64,000 nt of DNA from assembly GCF_029537735.1 (NCBI RefSeq), contig NZ_JARPUQ010000001.1:1026696-1090695 (forward strand), written 5' to 3'. The notes under the pieces are model-generated. The model saw only the letters and a list, made by a program, of their open reading frames with translations, had not been told where the DNA came from and made no database searches. Positions 43,408 to 52,053 of the stretch are shown here, piece by piece; position 1 is the first letter of the stretch, and each line of letters begins with the position of its first letter. The DNA is from Robiginitalea aestuariiviva. GTDB lineage: Bacteria > Bacteroidota > Bacteroidia > Flavobacteriales > Flavobacteriaceae. The translations under genes and the position numbers were made by a program.

Positions 43408-44486
43408 AACTCAAACCGCAATTGCACCGAAACCGAATCCGGCATGGGTTCGGTTTTTTCTTTTTCCGTATTCAGGTTGGAAAGGGAGATGCCCAACAGG
43501 CGGACGGATTCCTCAAGGGGCTCTTGGTACAGCAGGGATTTGGCTGTTTCCAGGATCAGGTCTGCGGAGGCCAGATACCAATCCAGGGTTCGGCTCCGGG
43601 TTTGCAGCCGGAAGTCGCTGTATTTGATCTTCAGGGTTACCGTTTTTCCGGCCATGCCTTTGGCCTGTAGCCTCCGGGCGAGTTCCCCGGCAATGTGTTC
43701 CAGCTTTTCCAGCATAAACACTTCGCTGCTGAGGTTATCTGCAAAGGTCCGTTCTGCCCCCACGGATTTGGGGGTGCGGCTGGGTTGCACCGGGCTGTTG
43801 TGGATGCCGCGGACAATCTGGTAGTAATGCGTGCCGCTCTTTCCGAAGTGCTCGGTAAGGAAGGCCTCTTCCCGGCGGTAAAGGTCTTTCCCGGTAAAGA
43901 TGCCAAGGCGGTACATCCGGTCTGCCGTAACCTTGCCTACCCCGTAGAATTTCCGGATGTCCAGGGCGTGCAGGAAATCCTGTACCTCCTCAGGGGGCAC
44001 AGTCTTCTGGCCATTGGGTTTATGGATGTCACTGGCTACCTTGGCAATAAACTTATTGATGGAGATGCCGGCCGAGGCGGTAAGGCCTGTTTTTTCCAGG
44101 ATTTTCCGCCGGATATCCCGGGCCATCAGGGTGGCCGAAATCATCCCTTTTTTGTTTTCGGTTACGTCCAGGTAGGCCTCGTCCAGGGACAGGGGTTCCA
44201 CCAGGTCCGTGTATTCATAAAAGATATCCCGAATCTGCCCGGAAATTTCCCGGTACCGATCAAAGCGGGGTTTTACAAAGATCAAATCCGGGCAAAGCTT
44301 CCGGGCCATGGCCCCGCTCATGGCGGAACGCACGCCAAAGGCACGGGCTTCATAACTGGCGGCGGCTACCACCCCACGGCGCGACCCTCCTCCAACCGCA
44401 AGGGGTTTGCCCCGAAGCTCGGGTTGGTCCCGTTGTTCCACCGAGGCATAGAACGCGTCCATATCTACATGGATGATCTTTTTCAC
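43404..44486 (-). CDS. dinB: DNA polymerase IV (Y family)
   Basis: Translesion polymerase. 360 residues from a GTG start at 44486, which gives the canonical (M)KKIIHVDMDAFYASVEQ; a TTG eight codons upstream is less likely and lies inside the -7 box. Catalytic acids: Asp in HVDMDAF and the pair in PLSLDEAYLDVT. A little-finger domain is present (LGISLSNLN near the end). Overlaps pyk tail-to-tail. No LexA-type operator was recognisable. Confidence 0.94.
   Translation of the reverse strand: MKKIIHVDMDAFYASVEQRDQPELRGKPLAVGGGSRRGVVAAASYEARAFGVRSAMSGAMARKLCPDLIFVKPRFDRYREISGQIRDIFYEYTDLVEPLSLDEAYLDVTENKKGMISATLMARDIRRKILEKTGLTASAGISINKFIAKVASDIHKPNGQKTVPPEEVQDFLHALDIRKFYGVGKVTADRMYRLGIFTGKDLYRREEAFLTEHFGKSGTHYYQIVRGIHNSPVQPSRTPKSVGAERTFADNLSSEVFMLEKLEHIAGELARRLQAKGMAGKTVTLKIKYSDFRLQTRSRTLDWYLASADLILETAKSLLYQEPLEESVRLLGISLSNLNTEKEKTEPMPDSVSVQLRFEF
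43430..43465 (+). terminator. pyk terminator embedded in the dinB coding end
   Basis: Stem AAACCGAATCC (43430-43440) with GGGTTCGGTTT (43446-43456), 11 pairs including one G-T, 5-nt loop, then TTTCTTTTT. It codes for amino acids of dinB on the other strand. Confidence 0.75.
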
Positions 44487-44507
44487 AACACAGCCAAAAG
44501 TGATCTT

Positions 44508-44515
44508 CAAATTTA
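44508..44515 (-). promoter_or_regulatory. Candidate -7 box for dinB
   Basis: Minus-strand TAAATTTG, 21 nt upstream of the GTG start, which supports that start. Confidence 0.45.
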
Positions 44516-44560
44516 GGGTATATTTAACCGGCCCCCATACCCGGGGCCCTATCTTCGACT

Positions 44561-45031
44561 ATGATTGAAATAGAACGCAAGTTCCTGGTTCGGGACCGCT
44601 CGTACCGAAAGGAGGCTGCCCGCCACTGGGCGATGGTGCAGGGTTTTCTGAGCACTGATCCCGAACGGGTGGTACGCGTCCGCCGCAGCGGTTCAGAAGC
44701 TTGGATTACGATTAAGGGAAAGACTGTTGACGGGGGAACCACCCGCGAGGAATGGGAGTTCGAAATCCCGCCGGAGGCTGCCGAGCGTTTATTGCAGCTT
44801 TGCCTGCCCGTGGTGATCCGCAAAATCCGTTACGAGGTGGTCTATGGCGGCCATACCTTCGAGGTAGACGAATTTCAGGACGACAACCAGGGCCTTACCC
44901 TGGCGGAAATTGAACTGACCGATGTGGCAGAGGCTTTTGACCGGCCCGGGTGGCTGGGAGAAGAAGTAACCGGCCGCCCGGAGTATTACAATTCACAACT
45001 CAGCAAAAAACCGTACGCGACATGGAAATAA
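44561..45031 (+). CDS. CYTH-domain protein (triphosphate tunnel metalloenzyme)
   Basis: 156 residues. The defining ExExK motif is MIEIERKFLV at the N-terminus, with basic strands RVRRSG and WITIKGK and the C-terminal acidic VDEFQDDNQGLTLAEIEL. Relatives hydrolyse inorganic triphosphate or thiamine triphosphate, or act as class IV adenylate cyclases; short bacterial forms are mostly triphosphatases. Overlaps the start of the YCII lipoprotein by 10 nt, so the pair is translationally coupled. Confidence 0.92.
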   Translation: MIEIERKFLVRDRSYRKEAARHWAMVQGFLSTDPERVVRVRRSGSEAWITIKGKTVDGGTTREEWEFEIPPEAAERLLQLCLPVVIRKIRYEVVYGGHTFEVDEFQDDNQGLTLAEIELTDVAEAFDRPGWLGEEVTGRPEYYNSQLSKKPYATWK

Positions 45032-45528
45032 GACCCAACATCCTGGCAGCCCTCCTGGGGCTTTTGGTCCTTTCCGCAGCCTGTGGCCGTACCGAAACCA
45101 CCCCGCCAATGACAGATAAAGCGCCGGCCCCTGAACAACCCTCCACAGCCGAAATTCGCGAACAATTACGGGCGGGGGGCTACCAGGTGTTCGATTATGT
45201 GGAAGAAAGCACCGGCGATACCGTGCTGATGCAACAGTACTTTATCGCCTTCCTGAAAACCGGGCCCAACCGCAGCCAGTCGAAGGCCGAAGCAGACAGC
45301 ATACAGCGCCTGCACCTGGCCCACCTGGGGCGGATGTATGAATTGGGATTTGCAGATATTTCCGGGCCTTTCGGGGATGATGGGGACATCCGGGGCATTA
45401 CCATCTACAATGTGCCCACCTTCGAAATGGCAGACAGCCTGGCCAATATGGACCCGGCAGTCAAAGCTGGCCGGCTTGCCATAGAAGTCCACCCCTGGTG
45501 GGCTGCAAAGGGGTTCCCCTTGCGCTGA
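45022..45528 (+). CDS. Lipoprotein with YCII-related domain
   Basis: 168 residues from the ATG at 45022. Signal peptide with lipobox: LLGLLVLSAACG, Cys at about residue 18. After a short Pro-rich linker comes a YciI-like domain (about 55-168): FIAFLKTGPNR, LHLAHLGRMYELG, SGPFGDDGDIRG and DPAVKAGRLAIEVHPWW. The YciI family is related to dienelactone isomerase-like folds with unknown biochemical role. Exported lipid-anchored forms occur in Bacteroidetes. Coupled to the CYTH gene, convergent with pheS. Confidence 0.85.
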   Translation: MEIRPNILAALLGLLVLSAACGRTETTPPMTDKAPAPEQPSTAEIREQLRAGGYQVFDYVEESTGDTVLMQQYFIAFLKTGPNRSQSKAEADSIQRLHLAHLGRMYELGFADISGPFGDDGDIRGITIYNVPTFEMADSLANMDPAVKAGRLAIEVHPWWAAKGFPLR

Positions 45529-45535
45529 GAATTTC

Positions 45536-46555
45536 CTATAAGGCGTTTTTGAATTGCTTCAGGAAACGAACATCGTTTTCGCTCAGCAGGCGGATGTCCG
45601 GGATCTGGTACAACAGAAGGGCTATGCGGTCAATCCCCATCCCAAAAGCGAAACCGGAGTACTCCTTGGAATCGATCCCGCAATTCTCCAGCACATTCGG
45701 GTCTACCATGCCGCAGCCCATAATCTCGAGCCAGCCGGTACCCTTGGTGATTTTGTAATCCGTTTCGGTTTCCAGGCCCCAGTAAACGTCTACCTCTGCA
45801 CTGGGCTCCGTAAAGGGGAAATAGGAGGGGCGCAGGCGGATGCGTGACTTCCCGAACAGGGCTTTGGTGAAATACTGAAGGGTCTGTTTCAGGTCTGCAA
45901 AGGAGACCCCTTTGTCTATATACAGGCCTTCCACCTGATGGAAGAAACAGTGGGAACGTGCAGAAATAGCCTCGTTCCGGTATACCCTGCCGGGGGAAAT
46001 GGTCCGGATGGGCGGTTTGTGCTGTTCCATATACCGCACCTGCACGGAAGAGGTGTGCGTCCGAAGCAATATGTCCGGGTCGGTCTGGATAAAAAAGGTG
46101 TCCTGCATGTCCCTGGCCGGGTGGTATTCCGGGAGGTTCAGCGCAGTAAAATTATGCCAGTCATCCTCAATTTCCGGCCCTTCGGAAACGGTAAATCCAA
46201 TGCCGGAAAAAATGGAGATTATCTGGTCACGCACCAGGGAAATGGGATGGCGCGATCCTACCGGCATAGGTGCTCCGGGGCGGGTCAGGTCCCCGTATCG
46301 GGCTTCTGTAGCCGTGCGCGATTCCAATTCGGCCTTTAGCGCCTCCCATTTGGCGTTCGCGGCATTCTTCAGGGTATTGACCGTTTGCCCGAATTCCTTT
46401 TTCTCCTCCTTGGGGATGTCCTTCAGGGCGGCAAAAAAGGTGCTCAGGTGTCCTTTTTTGCCCAGGTATTCAATCCGGAAGGCCTCCAGGGCTTCCGCAG
46501 TATCGGCCTGAAAGGCCTCTACCGCTTCCAGATGTTTCTTCAATTCTTCGATCAT
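45536..46555 (-). CDS. pheS: Phenylalanyl-tRNA synthetase alpha subunit
   Basis: Charges tRNA-Phe as an alpha2-beta2 enzyme. 339 residues from the ATG at 46555; a longer frame has no homology. N-terminal coiled coil (1-85), then class II motifs: GSRHPISLVRDQI, the motif 2 segment GRVYRNEAISARSHCFFHQVEGL, and motif 3 GFAFGMGIDRIALLLY. pheT is not adjacent, which is usual in Bacteroidetes. Confidence 0.97.
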   Translation of the reverse strand: MIEELKKHLEAVEAFQADTAEALEAFRIEYLGKKGHLSTFFAALKDIPKEEKKEFGQTVNTLKNAANAKWEALKAELESRTATEARYGDLTRPGAPMPVGSRHPISLVRDQIISIFSGIGFTVSEGPEIEDDWHNFTALNLPEYHPARDMQDTFFIQTDPDILLRTHTSSVQVRYMEQHKPPIRTISPGRVYRNEAISARSHCFFHQVEGLYIDKGVSFADLKQTLQYFTKALFGKSRIRLRPSYFPFTEPSAEVDVYWGLETETDYKITKGTGWLEIMGCGMVDPNVLENCGIDSKEYSGFAFGMGIDRIALLLYQIPDIRLLSENDVRFLKQFKNAL

Positions 46556-46606
46556 GGTCTGCAATCGTCTAAGCCGGAAATGCCGGGGGTTGTGCAAAGC
46601 CGGGCA

Positions 46607-46614
46607 CAAAGGTA
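46607..46614 (-). promoter_or_regulatory. Candidate -7 box for pheS
   Basis: Minus-strand TACCTTTG, 51 nt upstream of the pheS ATG; a TTTG at 46642-46639 is 24 nt further up, a slightly long spacer. The rest of 46556-46675 shows no gene; a small leader peptide rich in Phe codons was not found. Confidence 0.5.
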
Positions 46615-46675
46615 ATCAAATCTTTTTAGCGGAGGGGTCAAATCTCCCTGTAGACGGGGGCTGGGGCCCGTCAAT

Positions 46676-48541
46676 TCACACCGTATCCTCAATGTTTTCC
46701 ACCACCCACGTCATACAGGCCTTAAAATTCGGGAACAGGTACTCTTCAGCAACCAGCCCTGGTATAATATCGATCCGCTCCATCAGATAGCGCGGCTGGT
46801 CCAGGACATTCACAAACAAGGTAAGTACCCCGCGCTGCCGTAGGGCGTGCAGCACATCCTCCATGGCATACAGACCGGACTGGTCCATATATTGCATGCG
46901 TCCTAAACGGAAAATCACCGCTTTGGCGGTATCCGGGATCTGTTCAGCCAGTTGCTGGAATTCACTGGTGGTCCCGAAGAACAGGGGGCCTTTGATGTGC
47001 TTGATAAAGACCTCCTGTTTCAGGTTGCCGGGGAAACCTTTTTCATCCGGCCAGGCGGATTCCGGGAACAGGGGTTTCACATCGGATCGCTGCCCGGTAA
47101 GCTGGCCGATCTGCTTCATAAACATCAAAGAGGCGATCACCAGGCCAATGCCTACGGCATACACCAGGTTCCAGAAAGTAGAGAGTACCAGTACCACCAG
47201 CATTATGAGTACCTCGGAGCTGAGGCGCAGGGGCCCTACGCGCATGTTCCGCGGCAGGCTGGGGATTGCCTTCAAACCTTTGTAATCCATCACATTAATC
47301 CCCACGGTAATAAGAATGCCCGCCAGCACGGCTGCGGGTATTTGGGAAGCAATGGGCCCCAGGACCAGGAGGACCAGCAGCAGGACAATCCCGGAAATCA
47401 TCCCGGAGAGCCGGGTCTTCCCCCCGGAATTAATGTTGACAACGGTTCGGATGGTGGCCCCTGCCCCTGGAATCCCGCCAAAAAGGGCGCCAATACTGTT
47501 ACCGATGCCCTGCCCAACCAGTTCCCGGTTGGGTTTGTGCTTGGTTTTGGTCATGTTGTCTGCCACTACGGAAGTCAGCAGGGAATCTATGGCCCCCAGC
47601 AACGCAAGGGTCAGGGCCGTAAAGATGTAGGGGCTGATCTGGTCTGGCCGGAAAGCCGTAAATACTTCAAGGTTGGGTACGGGAAAGCCTTCGGGGATTT
47701 GTTCGATAGGCCGGTATTTGAGCCCGGCCCCGTAAGCGATTCCGGAAACGACGATCAGGGCCACCAGGGTGCTGGGTACCGCCGTGGTGATGCGCTTAAA
47801 GCCGTAAATGATCAGGATGGTTGCCAGGCAGAGGATCAGCTCCAGCGGCTGTATGTTTTTCAGGGCTTTGTCCATAACCCGGAAGGCCCCCAGCACGCCC
47901 GAGGCCTCTTTGGCGGCCAGGGTCCGGGATTCCTTCAGGATGGCATCCGGCGTAATTTCATGGGAGCGATTGATGGTTTCATGGAAGTCCTCCAGGACCA
48001 GGATGCCCTCCCCCGCTTCCTCCCTGAGGATGTTTTCCAGGATTAACTCCTCTGCCTGCGGTTTAAACTGGGAGACGTACTGTGCGTCTTCTTTGGGGTA
48101 ATACCCCAGGGCCGGCAGGATCTGGGTGACGATAATAATCACCCCGATGGCCGTCATAAACCCGGAGACTACAGGGTAGGGGATATATCGGATATACCGT
48201 CCTAACCCCATTATCCCAAGCCCGACCTGCATCAGGCCCGCCAGGAGGAATACGGTCAGGATGGCCGGCAGTGCCTTTTCCACACTGCCGTCGTTTACGG
48301 CAATAATACTCCCAATTACCACCATACTAACGGCCGTCATAGGGGCTGTGGGCCCCGAAATCTGGGTAGGAGTGCCCCCGAAAAGGGCGGCAAAGAAACT
48401 GATGAAAATGGCACCGTAAAGGCCGGCGCTTGGCCCCAGGCCGGAACTTACCCCAAAGGCCAGCGCCAGGGGCAGGGCAACAATGCCCGCAGTGAGCCCG
48501 CCAAACAGGTCTCCGCGGAAGTGGGCGAAGAAGGCTTTCAT
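46676..48541 (-). CDS. SulP-family anion transporter with STAS domain (1)
   Basis: 621 residues. The N-terminal membrane domain has about 12-14 helices, starting GLTAGIVALPLALAFGVSSGLGP, with the family segment GNSIGALFGGIPGAGATIRTVVN. A C-terminal STAS domain (about 515-615) follows, including YMDQSGLYAMEDVL. SulP proteins carry sulfate, bicarbonate or other anions. A large insert (about 155-230) between early helices is unusual. Being next to carbonic anhydrase and a second SulP suggests bicarbonate transport (inference). Confidence 0.88.
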   Translation of the reverse strand: MKAFFAHFRGDLFGGLTAGIVALPLALAFGVSSGLGPSAGLYGAIFISFFAALFGGTPTQISGPTAPMTAVSMVVIGSIIAVNDGSVEKALPAILTVFLLAGLMQVGLGIMGLGRYIRYIPYPVVSGFMTAIGVIIIVTQILPALGYYPKEDAQYVSQFKPQAEELILENILREEAGEGILVLEDFHETINRSHEITPDAILKESRTLAAKEASGVLGAFRVMDKALKNIQPLELILCLATILIIYGFKRITTAVPSTLVALIVVSGIAYGAGLKYRPIEQIPEGFPVPNLEVFTAFRPDQISPYIFTALTLALLGAIDSLLTSVVADNMTKTKHKPNRELVGQGIGNSIGALFGGIPGAGATIRTVVNINSGGKTRLSGMISGIVLLLVLLVLGPIASQIPAAVLAGILITVGINVMDYKGLKAIPSLPRNMRVGPLRLSSEVLIMLVVLVLSTFWNLVYAVGIGLVIASLMFMKQIGQLTGQRSDVKPLFPESAWPDEKGFPGNLKQEVFIKHIKGPLFFGTTSEFQQLAEQIPDTAKAVIFRLGRMQYMDQSGLYAMEDVLHALRQRGVLTLFVNVLDQPRYLMERIDIIPGLVAEEYLFPNFKACMTWVVENIEDTV

Positions 48542-48589
48542 AGCCGGTTAGGTTGTGGTTTGCAGCCCTGAAGATAGCATATAAAACGC

Positions 48590-48620
48590 AAAAGCCGGCA
48601 CCCATAAAGTGCCGGCTTTT
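48590..48620 (-). terminator. Terminator after carbonic anhydrase
   Basis: Perfect 12-bp stem AAAAGCCGGCAC (48590-48601) with GTGCCGGCTTTT (48609-48620), 7-nt loop. It separates the carbonic anhydrase operon from the first SulP gene downstream. Confidence 0.85.
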
Positions 48621-48635
48621 TAAAGGTATTCCGGG

Positions 48636-49265
48636 TTAATCCATAAAATGGACCGCTCCGGTGGCAATGTCGTACATGGCACCCACAATGCGGATTTCAC
48701 CCACATCTTCCATTTCGCGCAATACCGGGCTGTCTTTCCGGATGGCTTCTATGGTCAGGGCCACATTTTTTTCGGCCACGGCATTGACAAAGTCGATGTT
48801 TTTAGAGCTGCGGGCATTGGGATCGGCAGGCTCCTGCACGGCCTCCACGGCGGGCTTGATTTTGGACAGCAGGGCGGTCAGGTTGCCCAGGCGGGCATCG
48901 TCGCAGGCACCCTTAACGGCCCCACAGGCCGTATGGCCCAGGACTACGACTACTTTGGTGCCCGCCAGTTTACAGGCGAACTCCATGCTCCCCAGCAGGT
49001 CTTCATTTACAATGTTGCCGGCAACACGGGCACTAAAAATATCGCCCACCCCCTGGTCAAATACCAGTTCGGCAGACACCCTGGAATCGATACAGCTCAG
49101 GACGGTGGCAAAAGGGTACTGGCCAAGGGCCGTGTCCCGGACCTGTTCCAGCAGGTCCCTTTCTGCCAGGCGGCTGGCCACAAAGCGGGCATTGCCCTCC
49201 TTAAGCAGGGCAATGGCGTCCCGGGGGGTAATTTTGGATTGGGTTTCTTGGGTATGCGCTTTCAT
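48636..49265 (-). CDS. can: Beta-class carbonic anhydrase
   Basis: Interconverts CO2 and bicarbonate. 209 residues. Zinc ligands are C58 (SCIDSRVS, with the Asp-Arg dyad), H111 and C114 (LGHTACGAVKG). No signal peptide, so cytoplasmic. It ends an operon with the upstream SulP transporter (12-nt gap), consistent with supply or trapping of bicarbonate for carboxylases such as the AccBC seen at the left edge. Confidence 0.95.
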   Translation of the reverse strand: MKAHTQETQSKITPRDAIALLKEGNARFVASRLAERDLLEQVRDTALGQYPFATVLSCIDSRVSAELVFDQGVGDIFSARVAGNIVNEDLLGSMEFACKLAGTKVVVVLGHTACGAVKGACDDARLGNLTALLSKIKPAVEAVQEPADPNARSSKNIDFVNAVAEKNVALTIEAIRKDSPVLREMEDVGEIRIVGAMYDIATGAVHFMD

Positions 49266-49277
49266 AGGGTATGGTAA

Positions 49278-50858
49278 TTAGGCTGTTTTCTTTCGGAGTT
49301 TGAAAAATTCTACAAAACTTTCGGGGTTCACTACTTCGCCCCGTTCCGAGAACAGGTGGATCTCGATATTCCGGGCCTGGGCCTTAAAGGCGAAGTCGTC
49401 CAGGATTTCGATGATATCGTTGTCCAGGTACCGGGTTTTACGAACATCCAGTTCAAGGTACGTATTTTCGGGCAGGCTGTCCAACTCCTTCAAAATGGCC
49501 CCCTTGTTAAAGAAGGTGACCTCTTCGGCCAACGTCATTTTGATCTTGTGCTTGCCGTTACTTTTGTCCTGAATGTGGAGGAAATGGGAATTCTGGTAGC
49601 TTTTGATCAGGATCACAACAATCCCGACCCCCAAGCCCAGGCCAATTCCCACCAGCAAATCGGTAAAAATAATCCCGAACACCGTTACGGCAAATGGGAT
49701 GAACTGCTTCCAGCCTTTGCGGTACATTTCCTTAAAGAGGCTGGGTTTGGCAAGCTTATAACCTACGATAAACAGGATGGCTGCCAGCACGGACAGGGGG
49801 ATCATATTGAGCAAACGCGGAATAAGGATTACGGAGATCAACAGGAAAAACCCGTGTATGATGGCGGAAAGTTTGGACTGGGCGCCGGACTGGATATTGG
49901 CAGAACTGCGAACAATCACCTGGGTGATGGGCAGCCCGCCAATCAGGCCGGAAAACATATTGCCCGCCCCCTGGGCCAGCAATTCCCGGTTGGTGGGGGT
50001 TACCCGTTTCTCGGGATCCAGCTTGTCGGTGGCTTCTACGCAGAGCAGGGTTTCCAGACTGGCCACCAGGGCAATGGTAAAGGCGGTCACCCAGATTTCG
50101 GGCCTGCCGATTACCGCAAAATTAGGGAAGCTGAACTGGGCCAGGAAGGAGGCACTGTCTTCGGGTACAGGCACGCTCACCAGATGTTCTGGGGAAATGC
50201 CCAAAGTACTATGCCCCCGGGTGAAAACGAAAAACAGGATCCCCAGTACCACCGCCACCAGCGGCCCCTGAATGAGTTGGAAGATTTTGGCCTTCTTGGT
50301 CAGCACCTTGTCCCAGAGCACCAGGATTCCGAGCCCGATCAGGGCAATCAGGGTTGCGCCCGGGGAGATGTTATTTACCGTATTAAACAATTCGGAAAAG
50401 GTATTTTCCCCGTCTACCTGGAAAAATGAAAAATCCCCTTCCGGGTCTGCGTCGTACCCAAAGAAGTGCGGGATTTGTTTCAGGATAATAATAATCCCGA
50501 TCCCGGTGAGCATACCCTTGATCACGGAAGATGGGAAATAGTAGCCAATAATACCGGCTTTTAACACGCCGAGCAGCATTTGGATGGCGCCGCCAAGGAA
50601 AACGGCTACCAGGAAATTTTCCCATCCGCCCAGGGCGCCAATTGCCGTAAGGACAATGGCTGCCAGGCCTGCGGCCGGGCCGCTTACCCCAATATGGGAA
50701 CCGCTAAGGGACCCAACCAAAATACCGCCCACTATCCCGGCGATAAGTCCGGAAAACAACGGGGCGCCGCTGGCCAGGGCAATCCCGAGGCAGAGGGGCA
50801 GGGCTACAAAAAATACGACGATACTGGCAGGAAGGTCCCGCCTTAAACTGGAAAACAT
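49278..50858 (-). CDS. SulP-family anion transporter (2), likely bicarbonate
   Basis: 526 residues, about 11-12 helices starting DLPASIVVFFVALPLCLGIALASG, with the family segment GAGNMFSGLIGGLPITQVIVRSSANI. A short C-terminal STAS-like region (about 440-520: YLELDVRKTRYLDNDIIEILDDF) is present. Adjacent to carbonic anhydrase in the same operon, an arrangement seen for bicarbonate uptake systems; the substrate is inferred from context. Confidence 0.88.
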   Translation of the reverse strand: MFSSLRRDLPASIVVFFVALPLCLGIALASGAPLFSGLIAGIVGGILVGSLSGSHIGVSGPAAGLAAIVLTAIGALGGWENFLVAVFLGGAIQMLLGVLKAGIIGYYFPSSVIKGMLTGIGIIIILKQIPHFFGYDADPEGDFSFFQVDGENTFSELFNTVNNISPGATLIALIGLGILVLWDKVLTKKAKIFQLIQGPLVAVVLGILFFVFTRGHSTLGISPEHLVSVPVPEDSASFLAQFSFPNFAVIGRPEIWVTAFTIALVASLETLLCVEATDKLDPEKRVTPTNRELLAQGAGNMFSGLIGGLPITQVIVRSSANIQSGAQSKLSAIIHGFFLLISVILIPRLLNMIPLSVLAAILFIVGYKLAKPSLFKEMYRKGWKQFIPFAVTVFGIIFTDLLVGIGLGLGVGIVVILIKSYQNSHFLHIQDKSNGKHKIKMTLAEEVTFFNKGAILKELDSLPENTYLELDVRKTRYLDNDIIEILDDFAFKAQARNIEIHLFSERGEVVNPESFVEFFKLRKKTA

Positions 50859-50921
50859 AGTTAGATTGTTTGGGGCGCCAGGGCGCCAGGTAATAATAAA
50901 TGGAATTAGGATGTCGGAAAA

Positions 50922-51227
50922 TCAGGCACGTGGTGCCTCGGGAGGGGGCAAAACAATGTCCCGGGCCAGATTGCCGGCCGGCAGGGGGAGGGTAAATGGG
51001 GTGGGGTTGTTTTGCAAGCCGTGGGTCAGGAGTCCTGGGAATGCATGGGAGCAGGTAATCTTTTCTTCCCATTTGTCCGGCCCCTGGGTTTCACCCGGTT
51101 CCTCTTCCCCCGAAGTGAGGGACAGGCAAATACCATCCTCCTGCAGTGTGTACCACAGGGAGGGCGGTGCCACAATGCACAGTGCCCATATCAGGGCCAG
51201 GGACGCTATGAAGGGTTTCAGGTCCAT
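50922..51227 (-). CDS. Small membrane-anchored hypothetical protein upstream of SulP
   Basis: 101 residues. One N-terminal hydrophobic segment (FIASLALIWALCIVAPPSLWYTL), an acidic patch (SGEEEPGETQ), then a short tail ending DIVLPPPEAPRA. No recognised domain. I judge it real because it has a good -7 box 16 nt upstream, lies 63 nt before the SulP gene in the same direction, and its plan (signal/TM, acidic patch, PPPE end) resembles small proteins that I recall beside flavobacterial SulP genes. Function unknown. Confidence 0.6.
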   Translation of the reverse strand: MDLKPFIASLALIWALCIVAPPSLWYTLQEDGICLSLTSGEEEPGETQGPDKWEEKITCSHAFPGLLTHGLQNNPTPFTLPLPAGNLARDIVLPPPEAPRA

Positions 51228-51243
51228 TTCAATCGGCTAAATA

Positions 51244-51251
51244 CAAATATA
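51244..51251 (-). promoter_or_regulatory. Candidate -7 box for the small protein-SulP-carbonic anhydrase operon
   Basis: Minus-strand TATATTTG, 16 nt upstream of the ATG at 51227. No clear -33 TTTG. Confidence 0.55.
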
Positions 51252-51282
51252 ACCGACCTGTTTACATATCCGCAGAAGGAAG

Positions 51283-52053
51283 CTAAAAATCTTTAAGGGC
51301 TTTCATACTGTCTTCCGGGGCCCAGCCGGTCTGACCGTCTGCAATCCGGAGGCGTACCCAGTTGTCCAGCCGATCCAGCATTTGCACCTTGGTGCCTTCG
51401 TGTAACTCAAAGACGGCTTCGGAACGCGGGTTGGGTTCTGCGTGTACGGTTACGGCCTCCGAAAAAATCACTGCGGGCTGGTCCTGCCGGTAGTCCCTGA
51501 AGTTGAGGTAAGCCATAGCCGAGGCAAAACCGGCAAGCAGCAGGGCCACCAGGGCCCCGATCAGGGAGATGCGCTTCTGGTTGGGCAGGTAGAGCAGGTA
51601 ATAGAAGATAGCCCCCAGCACAAAGAGGAACATAAAGCCAATGCCAATCCCGGCCCAAACATCCATCCCGAAGAAGTAGAGCACGCGATCATAGGCTTTA
51701 TGGAGATCGCTCCGGGGCAGGGGCTGTATATCGTCCAGGGTCATATTCCTGGCAAACTCCAGGTTATTCCGGATTTCAGAATCGCCCGGGTCCAGCAGGA
51801 GCGCCTTTTCATAATGGTAGATACTGGGCGCGATTTGCCCCAGCTTGTAATAGGCATTGCCCAGATTAAAGTACAGGGCGGCCGAATGCAGGTCCTGACT
51901 TAGGATGTCCTGGTAGTGCGCAATCGCATCATCATAATCCCCCGCATTGTATGCTTCGGCAGCCCTGGCAAAAAGGCTGTCCGCCGGAACCTGGGCGGCA
52001 CAGGGGGCCAGCAGTATCCAAAAGGCAGAGATAAGAAACCAGTGCTTGTTCAT
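51283..52053 (-). CDS. batE: BatE: TPR and SH3-domain membrane protein
   Basis: 256 residues, last gene of the moxR-bat operon. Signal peptide (ISAFWILLAPCAAQ), two to three TPR units (about 22-95: AAEAYNAGDYDDAIAHY, YFNLGNAYYKLGQ), two membrane helices (about 132-185) and a C-terminal bacterial SH3 domain (about 198-250: VHAEPNPRSEAVFELHEGTKV). Bat proteins were linked to aerotolerance in Bacteroides; mechanism unclear. Its ATG directly abuts the batD stop. Confidence 0.92.
   Translation of the reverse strand: MNKHWFLISAFWILLAPCAAQVPADSLFARAAEAYNAGDYDDAIAHYQDILSQDLHSAALYFNLGNAYYKLGQIAPSIYHYEKALLLDPGDSEIRNNLEFARNMTLDDIQPLPRSDLHKAYDRVLYFFGMDVWAGIGIGFMFLFVLGAIFYYLLYLPNQKRISLIGALVALLLAGFASAMAYLNFRDYRQDQPAVIFSEAVTVHAEPNPRSEAVFELHEGTKVQMLDRLDNWVRLRIADGQTGWAPEDSMKALKDF

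Noticed and set aside
46556-46675. Phe leader peptide/attenuator before pheS
   Set aside because: No short frame rich in Phe codons and no competing hairpins were found.
46952-48046. 364-residue plus-strand frame over the first SulP gene
   Set aside because: Antisense shadow of a clear transporter gene.
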